NCBI GenBank assembly: GCA_004102805.1 | Contig: SCEG01000006.1 | Location: 1 to 64,000 of the forward strand | Direction: 5' to 3' | Origin: Muribaculaceae bacterium Isolate-002 (NCI) | Lineage (GTDB): Bacteria > Bacteroidota > Bacteroidia > Bacteroidales > Muribaculaceae | Length of the DNA stretch: 64,000 nucleotides | Shown here: positions 1 to 7,891 of the stretch, piece after piece | Layout of the letters: every line of letters starts with the position of its first letter | Position numbering within the stretch: the stretch's first letter is position 1 | The notes under the pieces: generated by a model | What the model saw: the letters and a program-made list of their open reading frames with translations, nothing else | Told to the model about the DNA's origin: nothing | The model's database searches: none | Translations under genes and position numbers: made by a program

Positions 1-104
1 TCGGCTATTTCGCCATAACTCATGTCGGTCTCGGCATAATGCCTGAGAACCTCTTCCCGGATTGCCTGACGTTTTTGTCGCGGCAAACTCTGAAATTTAA
101 TCAT
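1..104 (-). CDS. N-terminal fragment of a small basic, possibly helix-turn-helix protein (runs off the window)
   Basis: An open frame reads from an ATG at 104 to the window edge and gives about 34 residues starting MIKFQSLPRQKRQ and continuing to a YGEIAE stretch. The basic N-terminus followed by a 'Y-G-x-I-A-E' type helix is typical of the first helix of a helix-turn-helix domain (inference from a very short piece). It starts just downstream of a short open frame at 117-494 on the same strand, so the two may belong to one decayed mobile or phage segment. The rest of the gene is outside the window, so its function cannot be assigned. Confidence 0.4.
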   Translation of the reverse strand, partial: MIKFQSLPRQKRQAIREEVLRHYAETDMSYGEIA

Positions 105-107
105 AAT

Positions 108-127
108 TTGACTCTTTTATGAGTCAA
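108..127. other. Small perfect hairpin (7-bp stem, 6-nt loop)
   Basis: TTGACTC, six bases, then GAGTCAA form a perfect stem. On the plus strand it is followed by a CTTTTTTC run, so it is terminator-like in that direction. It spans the stop codon of the minus-strand open frame at 117-494 and sits 4 bp upstream of the start of the partial gene at 1-104. It may be a weak terminator or an end structure of a degraded element. Confidence 0.4.
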
Positions 128-494
128 CTTTTTTCAGGGCAAGACAGTCGGATCGTTCAATATTCCGATTCGTGGATATTGATGCTACTGATGTAATTGA
201 GGCAATCGCAGAATTTTTCGAGGACGAGAAAATGAGCGCGAGCAAGTCGAACGGCATCTGATTATCTCCCATTCGGTCGATGAGCTGAAGGTTGTCGCCA
301 CCCCACGGAATGTATGAGAGCGTATCATCTACGATGGTCGGCACAATACCCACGTCCTCCTTGAACACGGACGCCGAGTTGACGGTAAAAGCAGCACGGG
401 CTTCATAGCCCGGCAGCGTTTCTATGCTTGGAAGCATAGCGACGTTGTCGATAACAACGGAGTTGAAATTAAGGTCGGAAAAAGATAAGTCCAT
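117..494 (-). pseudogene. Remnant of a possible phage portal-like gene
   Basis: The 125-codon frame has a plausible N-terminal half (residues 1-85, with GYEARAAFTVN, VGIVPTIVDDTL and SYIPWGGDN segments). This resembles, from memory only, N-termini of portal-like proteins in Bacteroidales prophages. Its last ~40 residues are low-complexity Ser/Ala/Ile-rich sequence that looks like an accidental reading frame. The segment 'GGDN...GDNQMPF' suggests a small internal duplication. Its ATG lies inside the stem of a strong hairpin at 489-525. Together these favour a truncated relic over a working gene; a lineage-specific hypothetical protein remains possible. Confidence 0.3.
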
Positions 495-525
495 AACTTG
501 CTGAATTTTCAGCGAAGTTATGGAC
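489..525 (-). terminator. Strong hairpin terminator of the T9SS cargo gene
   Basis: An 11-bp arm (GTCCATAACTT at 489-499) pairs with AAGTTATGGAC at 515-525. A nested GCTGA/TCAGC stem closes an ATTT loop, with one unpaired G. Read on the minus strand it is followed by TTATCTTTTT, as in an intrinsic terminator. It lies 35 bp after the stop of the gene at 560-1972. The start codon of the downstream relic frame is inside the stem. Confidence 0.6.
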
Positions 526-559
526 CTTATGACGGTTGCGAAAAGACGCTTATTGGAGC

Positions 560-1972
560 TTATCGAACAATAATCTTGCAGGTCTCTAATGTGTGGCCTT
601 TATCTGTGACGGTGATTAGATAGATTCCGGATGAAAGACTCTCTGTGGGCACAGAAATCTGTGTGGCGTCTGCTTCTACATTAAGGCTCATGACTGTCGA
701 GCCGTTAAGAGCATTGACTCTGATGGTGCGTTCGCTTGTAGATGCCGGCAAATCCACAACTATAGGAGTGCCTTTTGACGCAGGATTTGGCCGAGCGGCA
801 ATATGATTTTCTTCCTTGATGACCTTTGCGACACTTCCGGTAGACTTATCTATGCGATAAAATCTCACGGTTTGCACATAGCGCCCTTGTTCATCATGCC
901 AGTTATAATTGACCTGTGCGAGAATACTGTTGTCTGATTTAAAGAACTCAACAGTTGGTTTCCCCTCGGCATTGTCGGGCATCGGGAATGTGTAAAGCAC
1001 CTGATTATTCTCGTTAACAACCTCCAGGCCGGTGTAATGTACTCCGTATAATGTACGTTTATAGTCCGTTTCTCCGTCTCCGTCACGGTCTGTATTGGTA
1101 ATGCCAAAAAGATATGCTTCAGGAGACTGTGGATCATCCGTTACAGGGTTAAAACTGCTCTCGCCGCCTTCGGCAACCTCCGCTTTGAAGCGAACGTATT
1201 CGAATGCTTCGTCGTCATTGAAGAATGTTTGGGAGAACGGCAGGTAAACTCCACCGTTCCAATCATTCAGTTTTGCAACATCATTGCAACGAGGAGTGCA
1301 AAAATTGCTGATAGGAACTTCTTCCCACGAGCGAACACTCCATTTGCCATTGTAAGTAGGGGTTTGAGTGGAGTAAAAGTAGGAGAATCCCCACTTTCCT
1401 GAAGGCTCAAGGTAGGCATTTATGGTCTTGAGATATTCCTCGAACTGATACAGTCCATTACCCTTTTTAAAGGGTATACTGATATATATGGCATTATCCT
1501 CGACCTTGGTGCCATTTTGCAATATGGCAAGAGTCAGGGTCGGGTCTGAATACCGCAATGTCTCGAAGATGTAATTGATAAAAGCATCCTTGCGGGCTTC
1601 CATATCCGATGTGGACGGTATGCCATCAGCTTCATTTATTGTAAATCTGTCCTCCTTAATCACACGAGATTTTTCCTGGGTTCCGGTCGAGGCTCTTTCC
1701 TCAAACCTGCAATATGGGCGAAGAATGGGGAAATTGAATGATTTGAGAGGTTGAAGCTCAAAATCGAAAATTTCAGCTGTATATTTCGTGCCGTCGTCTT
1801 TATATCCGTATTCGTCTTCAGAGAAATAGATAGCAGCTTCGCCATTTTTCATGTACTGTCCGGGGATGAAACGTGTGTCTGCTCCGTTCATCTCTTTTAC
1901 CAACGTTTGAGCTGAAACCGTAAATGCCCCGGCTATAGCAGCCGCGATTGTTATTACGAAAGATTTAATCAT
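560..1972 (-). CDS. Secreted protein with type IX secretion C-terminal sorting domain
   Basis: About 470 residues. The ATG at 1972 gives a classic signal peptide (MIKSFVITIAAAIAGAF, cleavage near VSA-QT); an in-frame start 8 codons upstream would only add a charged leader. The last ~75 residues form a T9SS type A sorting domain: the ARPNPAS opening, a 'RVNALNGSTVMS' strand, 'LSSGIYLITV' and a basic C-terminal strand. Proteins of this class are carried over the outer membrane by the Por/Gld machinery and released or anchored on the surface. The middle, from about residue 30 to 390, contains repeated aromatic, beta-rich segments that I cannot match to an enzyme family, so the cargo function is unknown. 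No T9SS machinery gene is present in this window. Confidence 0.85.
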   Translation of the reverse strand: MIKSFVITIAAAIAGAFTVSAQTLVKEMNGADTRFIPGQYMKNGEAAIYFSEDEYGYKDDGTKYTAEIFDFELQPLKSFNFPILRPYCRFEERASTGTQEKSRVIKEDRFTINEADGIPSTSDMEARKDAFINYIFETLRYSDPTLTLAILQNGTKVEDNAIYISIPFKKGNGLYQFEEYLKTINAYLEPSGKWGFSYFYSTQTPTYNGKWSVRSWEEVPISNFCTPRCNDVAKLNDWNGGVYLPFSQTFFNDDEAFEYVRFKAEVAEGGESSFNPVTDDPQSPEAYLFGITNTDRDGDGETDYKRTLYGVHYTGLEVVNENNQVLYTFPMPDNAEGKPTVEFFKSDNSILAQVNYNWHDEQGRYVQTVRFYRIDKSTGSVAKVIKEENHIAARPNPASKGTPIVVDLPASTSERTIRVNALNGSTVMSLNVEADATQISVPTESLSSGIYLITVTDKGHTLETCKIIVR

Positions 1973-2311
1973 TGTATTGTTTTTATGTTTAGGCAAAGTT
2001 AACTATAATTTTCTGATCAGCTCTCAACAAATGTTGAGAATTTCAATTGATTACAGAAAAAACGCGCAATCGTTTACTCGGAAGATGCAGCGTATCGCGG
2101 ATTTTACGGCAGTCGCCGGAGGAAAGTATCTTGACGTTGCGCCTGCCTCCGTAAAAATTGTATCGCAGGGATATACAATTTCGGAGTTCGAGGATGCTTC
2201 CATCAGACTTCCAAACGTGTATGTCTATGGGGTCGCCACTATTCAATTGTGGCGAGCGGTTGAAATATGTATTTTACCCGTTAGATTATGCCCGTGTAGT
2301 GCGAACTAAAA
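1973..2311. other. Intergenic stretch without a convincing gene
   Basis: About 340 bp between the T9SS cargo gene and the gdhA terminator. It must hold the cargo gene's promoter (not identifiable with confidence) and a possible gene fragment on the minus strand (2043-2246). A small GCCAC/GTGGC hairpin is near 2233-2251. A plus-strand frame crosses most of it, but its protein has no recognisable features. Confidence 0.4.
2043..2246 (-). pseudogene. Possible fragment of a small mobile-element-associated gene
   Basis: The 67-codon frame begins only with a TTG. Its central part (IDIHVWKSDGSILELRNC...YNFYGGRRNVKIL) reads like the small 'hypothetical' proteins found in Bacteroidales prophages and integrative elements. 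The end (HLPSKRLRVFSVIN) looks frameshifted. With the relic at 117-494 it suggests decayed mobile DNA around the T9SS cargo gene. The assignment is from memory and weak. Confidence 0.22.
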
Positions 2312-2313
2312 TA

Positions 2314-2340
2314 AAAGCGGCCGGTTTTTCCGGCCGCTTT
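2314..2340. terminator. Bidirectional intrinsic terminator downstream of gdhA
   Basis: Perfect 11-bp GC-rich stem, AAAGCGGCCGG (2314-2324) and CCGGCCGCTTT (2330-2340), with a TTTTT loop. The A/T-rich flanks allow it to work in both directions. It lies 40 bp after the gdhA stop. Confidence 0.85.
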
Positions 2341-2379
2341 ATTTCTTCCGTCATTGATATGTCGGCGGGATACGGTGCG

Positions 2380-3717
2380 TCAGCAGACGCCCTGTTCCAT
2401 CATAGCGTTTGCGACTTTCATGAAGCCAGCGATATTCGCGCCTTTCATATAGTTGACATATCCGTCGGGTTCTTCACCGTATTTGACGCACTGGCGGTGT
2501 ATGTCATTCATGATGCCGTGGAGGCGCTGGTCGACTTCTTCCTCGCTCCATTGCAGGTGCATGGCGTTCTGGCTCATTTCAAGACCGGAGGTTGCCACTC
2601 CGCCGGCGTTCACAGCTTTGCCGGGAGCATAGGTGATGCGGTGTTCAATGAGAGCGTCGATAGCTTCGGGTGTGCAGCCCATGTTAGATACTTCTGCCAC
2701 GAGCATTACGTTGTTGGCGATAAGTTGCTTGGCATCGTCGCCGTTAAGCTCGTTTTGTGTGGCGCAGGGGAGTGCGATATCCACTTTCTGTTCCCATGGC
2801 TTTTTGCCGGGGAAGAATTTGGCGTTGGGATATTTTTCGATATATGGCTCTACGATGTCTTCGCCGGTGGCACGCAGTTCGAGCATGGTGTCAATTTTTT
2901 CACCGCTTATACCGTCAGGGTCATAGATATATCCGTCGGGGCCTGAGATAGTGACGACTTTCGCACCAAGCTCTGTGGCTTTGAGAGCAGCGCCCCATGC
3001 CACGTTGCCGAAACCGGATATGGCTACGGTCTTTCCTTCAAGGGTCTCGCCTTTGCGGGCAAGGACATCCTGAACGAAGTAAAGAGCGCCGAATCCGGTA
3101 GCTTCGGGACGTATGCGAGAGCCGCCGAAGTCGAGACCTTTGCCGGTGAATGTGCCGGTGTGCTCGTTGACGAGACGTTTGTACATGCCGTACATATATC
3201 CGACTTCACGGCCACCTACGCCGATGTCGCCAGCCGGTACGTCGCGGTCGGGGCCGAGATTTTTCCATAATCCGAGGATAAATGCCTGACAGAAACGCAT
3301 AATCTCGCGGTCGCTCTTGCCTCGTGGAGAGAAGTCAGAACCACCTTTTGCACCGCCCATCGGGAGAGTGGTGAGTGCATTTTTGAAGGTCTGTTCAAAT
3401 CCGAGGAATTTAAGGATTGAGAGGTTGACGGATGCGTGGAAACGGATGCCTCCTTTATACGGACCGATAGCGTTGTTGAACTGAACGCGGTAGCCGATAT
3501 TGTTTTGTACGTCGCCTTTGTCGTCGAGCCATGTGACACGGAAAGTCACGATACGGTCGGGCTCAACCATACGCTCTATGATTTTGTTTTTCTCAAATTC
3601 GGGGTGCCGGTTATAGACGTCCTGTACAGAAAGAAGTACTTCTTTCACTGCCTGTAAATACTCTTTTTCGCCAGGGTGTTTAGCCTCAAGGTTGCTGATG
3701 ATGGTATTGATGTCCAT
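2380..3717 (-). CDS. gdhA: NADP-type glutamate dehydrogenase
   Basis: 445 residues, the usual length for the hexameric bacterial enzyme that interconverts 2-oxoglutarate plus ammonium and glutamate in the cytosol. Visible motifs: GPYKGGIRFH (about 86-94) for substrate binding, PMGGAKGG with the catalytic lysine near 124, the DVPAGDIG segment with the catalytic Asp near 164, and the Rossmann nucleotide loop GFGNVAWG near 235. Length and overall sequence fit the small hexameric family used for ammonia assimilation; NADP preference is inferred from family resemblance. It is transcribed alone, from its own promoter (3802-3834) to a strong terminator (2314-2340). Confidence 0.97.
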   Translation of the reverse strand: MDINTIISNLEAKHPGEKEYLQAVKEVLLSVQDVYNRHPEFEKNKIIERMVEPDRIVTFRVTWLDDKGDVQNNIGYRVQFNNAIGPYKGGIRFHASVNLSILKFLGFEQTFKNALTTLPMGGAKGGSDFSPRGKSDREIMRFCQAFILGLWKNLGPDRDVPAGDIGVGGREVGYMYGMYKRLVNEHTGTFTGKGLDFGGSRIRPEATGFGALYFVQDVLARKGETLEGKTVAISGFGNVAWGAALKATELGAKVVTISGPDGYIYDPDGISGEKIDTMLELRATGEDIVEPYIEKYPNAKFFPGKKPWEQKVDIALPCATQNELNGDDAKQLIANNVMLVAEVSNMGCTPEAIDALIEHRITYAPGKAVNAGGVATSGLEMSQNAMHLQWSEEEVDQRLHGIMNDIHRQCVKYGEEPDGYVNYMKGANIAGFMKVANAMMEQGVC

Positions 3718-3767
3718 GATTTCTATAAATTAGGTTAATGTATATAGAAAAATATATGTCGGTAAGT

Positions 3768-3793
3768 AAAGCCGGCGTAGTTTCCGCCGGTTT
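3768..3793 (-). promoter_or_regulatory. Hairpin at the 5' end of the gdhA leader
   Basis: AAAGCCGGCG (3768-3777) pairs with CGCCGGTTT (3785-3793) through nine base pairs with one bulged G and a 7-nt loop. It starts within a few bases of the transcription start predicted from the -7 box at 3802-3809, about 50 nt before the gdhA ATG. Such a 5'-terminal stem would protect the mRNA end; a regulatory role is not shown by the sequence. Confidence 0.5.
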
Positions 3794-3801
3794 GATATAT
3801 G

Positions 3802-3834
3802 CAAATATAACGTTTTAATTTTGAGGTTTGCAAA
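3802..3834 (-). promoter_or_regulatory. Bacteroidetes-type promoter of gdhA
   Basis: On the minus strand, TTTG (complement of 3831-3834), a 21-bp spacer and TATATTTG (complement of 3802-3809) match the -33 TTTG / -7 TAnnTTTG consensus. Transcription should start near 3795 and give a leader of about 78 nt. Confidence 0.65.
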
Positions 3835-3920
3835 AGATTTCAAAGAAATTTTTTATGTCAAAAAACATAGCTGAAATCAATAATTTTGATTTTTGGCAAG
3901 ATATTTGCAACAATGTTTGT

Positions 3921-3928
3921 TATCTTTG
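3921..3928 (+). promoter_or_regulatory. -7 box of the TPR gene
   Basis: TATCTTTG fits TAnnTTTG. It lies 18 bp upstream of the ATG at 3947, which supports that start and rules out a longer in-frame reading from a TTG at 3893. A TTTG at 3892-3895 is 25 bp further upstream, wider than usual. Confidence 0.5.
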
Positions 3929-3946
3929 CATAAACATGAATTTTGT

Positions 3947-6139
3947 ATGGCAGAAAACGAAATTTTAAGTAAAAAAGAATTATTTGACAGAATGCTTTCG
4001 CAAGGCAGACTTCACGAGGCGATTACGATGCTCAAATCGATTTCGGAGAAGAAGATGCTTTGGGAAGTGACAGATCGCATCACGCGGGTGGAGGAGGCTT
4101 ACCGCTATATGCTGCGTTATGCGATGGAGGGTGTGGAAGATCCGCACCGCGATGTCATATATAATAATATAAAGAATGATCTGCGGATGCTGTATGACAG
4201 GCTTACGCGACTTGTAAACATACAGTCGAGTGCGACGCTGTATTATACGACACTCAGAGCCGGTAATGTGCCGGCAGTTGCTGATGCCTGCAGCAGCTAT
4301 AGAAAGCTGTTGCACGGAAATGATGCGTTTTCGATTGCGGCAGGAGTGTCGCAGGGAGTAACGGCAGTTGAACTTGAGTCGGCGGAAACAGCATTGTTTG
4401 AAAGTGTATGGGTGAATTTTCCATATTCGGGAGATGACGAGAATGCATTGAATGCGCTTATAGGTGATGCGTCAATACCCGCTCATGTCAAAATACTTGT
4501 AATCTCGGCGCTTATGCTTGGAAGTATGGAATTTTTTGACTGTAGGCGTGCTTTAGTGCTTGCGAATGTGTATGCGTCGGAGGTATCTGACGAGCAGATG
4601 CGAATGACTGCGCTGACGGCTTTGCTGCTGTCGCTATATGTGAACCGAGGCAAGGAATTTCCTCCGGAGCTATTGGCAAGAATATCCGTTTTGCGAGATA
4701 TGGCTTCGTGGCGGCAGGATATAAAGACAGTGTATCTGGAACTTATTCGCACGCGTGATACCGAGCGGATAACCACTAAACTCCGAGATGAGATCGTGCC
4801 AGAGATGATAAAGATGAAACCTGAGATTGACAAACGCATAAAAGCGGATTTCGAACAGGGAGTCGACCCGTCGGAACTTGAAGAAAATCCGGAATGGCAG
4901 GATTTTTTGGAGTCATCAGGCATTGCCGACAGGATGAAGGAACTCTCAGAGATACAGGAAGAGGGTGGAGATGTGCTGATGGGAACATTTTCGCAGTTGA
5001 AATCGTATCCGTTTTTCTACAACCCGGCGAACTGGTTCCGTCCGTTTTATGCCGACAGCTCGGTTGTGGCACAACTTGGCGATGACACCAATGTGCTCGG
5101 CGAGTTGATTGCTCAGTCGTTTTTCATGTGTGACAGCGACAAATATTCTTTTGTGCTGGCATTTGCCTCAATGCCGGAGGCTCAGCGCAATATGATGATC
5201 TCGCAGATAAAGGCACAGAATATTAATGCTGCCGAGATACAGAATGCATCGCTCAATCTGTCGACTGATACCCGCAAGAATGTTGTAAACAAATATGTGC
5301 AAAATCTGTACAGGTTTTTCAGGCTGTTCCGTCGTCGCGGTGATTTTAAAGATCCGTTTGCGTCAGAGATAAATCTGATAGATGTAAAGCCGCTGCAGTC
5401 AGATTTTCTTGAAGACTCGACTCTGCAACTTGTGGGTGAGTTTTATTTCAAGCATCAGTATTACAAGGAGGCATTCGGTGTGTTCAAACTCAGGGAGGCT
5501 CATATATTCCCTGATGCCACGCTCTATCAAAAGTTGGGATATTGTAAGCAACGTCTGGGCGATACGGAAGGTGCGATTAAATATTATGAGCAATCAGAGT
5601 TGCTGACGGGCAACAGCCTGTGGACAACAAAACGGCTTGCCGCGGCTCACAAGCAAATGGGCAACTTTAAAGAGGCGCTTGACTATTATAACCGTCTTGA
5701 TGTAATGCAGCCGGATAAATTCGCCACAACTTTGAATATAGGACAGTGTCAGATGGCGCTCGGGCAATATGCGGAGGCTTCGAAGGCGTTTTATAAAGCC
5801 CAGTATCTTGACGAGAGGTCAGAGAAACCGATGAGGTTGCTGGCCTGGTCGTTGCTGATGCAGAAAGATCTCGATGCGTCGCAGGACATATACGACAAGA
5901 TATTGAATACGATGACAACGCAACCTCTCGACTATCTGAACAGAGGTCATGTGGCGCTTGTAAAGGGAGATTTTCGTTCAGCCATCAGTTATTACAATAA
6001 GTTCGTTTCTGTTTCTCCCGGAGGGTGGGCTGATTTTATCCAAGAAATGTCGGATGACCGCAGTCATCTTGTGGGGCTGGGTGTCGATGAAGGAATTTTA
6101 CCCCTGGTGACTGATGCTGCAAGATATGCCAATCTATAA
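3947..6139 (+). CDS. Tetratricopeptide-repeat protein
   Basis: 730 residues without a signal peptide, so presumably cytosolic. The first ~450 residues are alpha-helical and lack a family I can name. The C-terminal third, from about residue 500, contains at least four clear TPR units (for example 'YQKLGYCKQRLGDTEGAIKYY', 'LNIGQCQMALGQYAEASKAFY', 'LNRGHVALVKGDFRSAISYYN'). TPRs are protein-binding scaffolds, so a role in assembling a complex is likely but the partner is unknown. The ATG at 3947 is chosen because the promoter -7 box lies just upstream. The DUF4293 gene follows 24 bp downstream and is probably cotranscribed. Confidence 0.85.
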   Translation: MAENEILSKKELFDRMLSQGRLHEAITMLKSISEKKMLWEVTDRITRVEEAYRYMLRYAMEGVEDPHRDVIYNNIKNDLRMLYDRLTRLVNIQSSATLYYTTLRAGNVPAVADACSSYRKLLHGNDAFSIAAGVSQGVTAVELESAETALFESVWVNFPYSGDDENALNALIGDASIPAHVKILVISALMLGSMEFFDCRRALVLANVYASEVSDEQMRMTALTALLLSLYVNRGKEFPPELLARISVLRDMASWRQDIKTVYLELIRTRDTERITTKLRDEIVPEMIKMKPEIDKRIKADFEQGVDPSELEENPEWQDFLESSGIADRMKELSEIQEEGGDVLMGTFSQLKSYPFFYNPANWFRPFYADSSVVAQLGDDTNVLGELIAQSFFMCDSDKYSFVLAFASMPEAQRNMMISQIKAQNINAAEIQNASLNLSTDTRKNVVNKYVQNLYRFFRLFRRRGDFKDPFASEINLIDVKPLQSDFLEDSTLQLVGEFYFKHQYYKEAFGVFKLREAHIFPDATLYQKLGYCKQRLGDTEGAIKYYEQSELLTGNSLWTTKRLAAAHKQMGNFKEALDYYNRLDVMQPDKFATTLNIGQCQMALGQYAEASKAFYKAQYLDERSEKPMRLLAWSLLMQKDLDASQDIYDKILNTMTTQPLDYLNRGHVALVKGDFRSAISYYNKFVSVSPGGWADFIQEMSDDRSHLVGLGVDEGILPLVTDAARYANL

Positions 6140-6163
6140 CTAACAATTTAATACAGAACAATC

Positions 6164-6583
6164 ATGGTAATACAAAGATTACAGACTTTATTCCTATTCA
6201 TTGCTGCAGTGCTTATTGCATTATTTTCATTGACTCCGTTTGCGACGGTGGCAGAATTTTCGGCGGATTTATGTCCGAAGGATTTTCCGGTATTCTTTAT
6301 CCTGAATATCCTTATAGCTGTGCTCCTGTTGCTTGCGATATTCATGTACCGCAATCTTAAGTTGCAGAAGAAAGTCACGTTGCTGTCAATGGTGCTTATA
6401 TGTTGTTCGGCTGTCACTGGCGGTTTTCTGCTTTACGGCCCGAATGCTCCTGATGGTGCTGTGAAACTGATATGGGCCGGAGGTGTGCTGCTGCTTGTCG
6501 GTGCACTTGTATTCGCAATTCTTGCCTATCGTGGCATCGGCAAGGATCAACGGACGTTATCTTCTTACGACCGAATAAGATAA
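6164..6583 (+). CDS. DUF4293 family membrane protein
   Basis: 139 residues with four predicted membrane helices (about 7-27, 43-62, 70-90 and 98-118). The opening MVIQRLQTLFLF and overall layout match the Bacteroidetes-specific DUF4293 family, whose function is unknown. The C-terminal tail (KDQRTLSSYDRIR) is charged and probably cytoplasmic. It sits just after the TPR gene and ends before a very strong terminator. Confidence 0.85.
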   Translation: MVIQRLQTLFLFIAAVLIALFSLTPFATVAEFSADLCPKDFPVFFILNILIAVLLLLAIFMYRNLKLQKKVTLLSMVLICCSAVTGGFLLYGPNAPDGAVKLIWAGGVLLLVGALVFAILAYRGIGKDQRTLSSYDRIR

Positions 6584-6630
6584 TTGCGTTTAAAAGATAA
6601 ATAGATCATATAAATTGTTGATTTAAATCT

Positions 6631-6670
6631 TTATATTATCAGCGGCGCTTTTGCGCCGCTGATAATATAA
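6631..6670. terminator. Perfect 18-bp stem terminator after the DUF4293 gene
   Basis: TTATATTATCAGCGGCGC (6631-6648), a TTTT loop, then its exact complement (6653-6670). The GC core with AT-rich outer arms is symmetrical, so it can work in both directions. Confidence 0.85.
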
Positions 6671-6695
6671 AATAACTGTTACCGGCTTACTTGTC

Positions 6696-6733
6696 AAAAA
6701 GGCGCTGCGTGATCATTCACGCAGCGCCTTTTT
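6696..6733. terminator. 17-bp stem terminator downstream of rpoD
   Basis: AAAAAGGCGCTGCGTGA (6696-6712), a TCAT loop and the full complement (6717-6733). The A and T tracts flanking the GC core make it bidirectional. It lies 18 bp after the rpoD stop and faces the terminator at 6631-6670. Confidence 0.88.
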
Positions 6734-6750
6734 TGATATCTTGTCAGTTT

Positions 6751-7623
6751 TTATTGTCCGAGATATGTTTTCAAGAGACGGCTTTTCTGGCCTTTGAGAC
6801 GACGTATGGCTTTTTCTTTGATCTGTCGCACACGTTCGCGGGTGAGGTCGAATTTAGCCCCGATTTCTTCAAGCGTCATTTCCTGACAGCCAATGCCGAA
6901 GAACATGCGCAGGATGTCGCTTTCGCGTTCGTGAAGCTGTTTTAGCGCGCGGTCAACTTCTTTTGAGAGAGATTCCTGATTGAGGAATGAGTCGGCGGAA
7001 GGGGAGTCGTCATTGGGGATGACGTCAAGGAGGCTGTTGTCCTCGCCGTCGGCAAACGGCGCGTCAACCGATACGTGTCGACCCGAGACTTTCAGGGTGT
7101 CGGCGATTTTGTCGACGGGCACATCAAGTGTTTCAGCTAGCTCTTCGGGAGAGGGGCGACGTTCGTTTTCCTGCTCGAATTTTGACAGGGCCTTGCTTAT
7201 CTTGTTGAGAGATCCGACCTGGTTGAGGGGGAGGCGCACAATTCGCGATTGCTCGGCAAGAGCCTGAAGGATAGACTGGCGTATCCACCACACGGCGTAG
7301 GAGATGAACTTGAAGCCACGGGTTTCGTCAAATTTCTGAGCTGCTTTTATAAGCCCCACATTGCCTTCATTTATAAGATCGGGCAGGCTGAGGCCCTGAT
7401 TCTGGTATTGTTTGGCTACCGATACCACGAAACGAAGGTTTGCGCGTGTGAGTTTGTCGAGTGCGTGCTGACGCTCAGCCTCGCTTCCGTTGCGAATCAT
7501 CTGAGCGAGTTCAACTTCCTCTTCGACAGTTATCAACTCTTCGCGTCCGATCTCCTGAAGGTATTTGTCAAGAGATGCACTTTCGCGATTGGTAATCGAT
7601 TTGGTAATCTTCAGTTGTCTCAT
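6751..7623 (-). CDS. rpoD: Primary RNA polymerase sigma factor (sigma-ABfr type)
   Basis: 290 residues. This is the short form of the housekeeping sigma factor typical of Bacteroidetes, without the long region 1.1 and non-conserved region of the enterobacterial protein. Region 2 (about 55-130) shows [29 protein letters not shown] and [13 protein letters not shown]. Region 3 follows. Region 4 (about 220-285) ends in the DNA-binding helix [17 protein letters not shown]. The protein should read the TTTG / TAnnTTTG promoters seen across this window. It has its own -7 box at 7650-7657 and appears monocistronic. Confidence 0.97.
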   Translation of the reverse strand: MRQLKITKSITNRESASLDKYLQEIGREELITVEEEVELAQMIRNGSEAERQHALDKLTRANLRFVVSVAKQYQNQGLSLPDLINEGNVGLIKAAQKFDETRGFKFISYAVWWIRQSILQALAEQSRIVRLPLNQVGSLNKISKALSKFEQENERRPSPEELAETLDVPVDKIADTLKVSGRHVSVDAPFADGEDNSLLDVIPNDDSPSADSFLNQESLSKEVDRALKQLHERESDILRMFFGIGCQEMTLEEIGAKFDLTRERVRQIKEKAIRRLKGQKSRLLKTYLGQ

Positions 7624-7649
7624 ATTCTATCGATAGTTTTTACAAACTG

Positions 7650-7657
7650 CAAATTTA
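7650..7657 (-). promoter_or_regulatory. -7 box of rpoD
   Basis: TAAATTTG on the minus strand, 26 bp upstream of the rpoD ATG. No clear TTTG is found at the usual distance, so only half of the promoter consensus is visible. Confidence 0.45.
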
Positions 7658-7815
7658 TAAAATAATAATGAAATCATAACAATTGAAACTATAAAAATAA
7701 CGCAGCTATTTACCAAATATTACATTTTTAACAAAAGTTGTTATAAATGCAGGCGATTTGCACGTATAAGCGGTGATCGTTATTCTGCATTGCAATCAAG
7801 CCTTGGCAGAAAGCA

Positions 7816-7856
7816 GCCGCACGGCATGGCTCCGGGGGGAGCTTATACCGTGCGGC
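7816..7856. terminator. Two-storey hairpin downstream of the natAB genes
   Basis: An outer 9-bp stem (GCCGCACGG 7816-7824 with CCGTGCGGC 7848-7856) encloses an inner 5-bp stem (GCTCC 7829-7833 with GGAGC 7838-7842) around a GGGG loop, separated by small internal loops. It lies 35 bp after the stop of the permease gene and probably ends that transcript, although the following bases on the minus strand are only moderately T-rich. Confidence 0.55.
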
Positions 7857-7891
7857 AGTATAATATGTGTTTGTGTGATATCAGCGACTTG

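Noticed and set aside
112-261. A plus-strand frame (about 49 codons) with an acidic, protein-like sequence ending VIEAIAEFFEDEKMSASKSNGI
   Set aside because: No start codon before the last few residues, and it overlaps the minus-strand frame at 117-494. It may be a fragment, but there is not enough to call a gene.
489-525. Invertible promoter flanked by inverted repeats, as known in Bacteroides
   Set aside because: The inverted arms are separated by only a few bases with a nested stem; there is no promoter-sized segment between them and no invertase gene nearby.
2158-2946. Long plus-strand open frame across the gdhA 3' region
   Set aside because: It lies opposite gdhA, whose family match is unambiguous; it is an antisense shadow caused by codon bias.
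3893-3946. N-terminal extension of the TPR protein from a TTG at 3893
   Set aside because: The promoter -7 box (3921-3928) lies inside it and the ATG at 3947 has the expected spacing.
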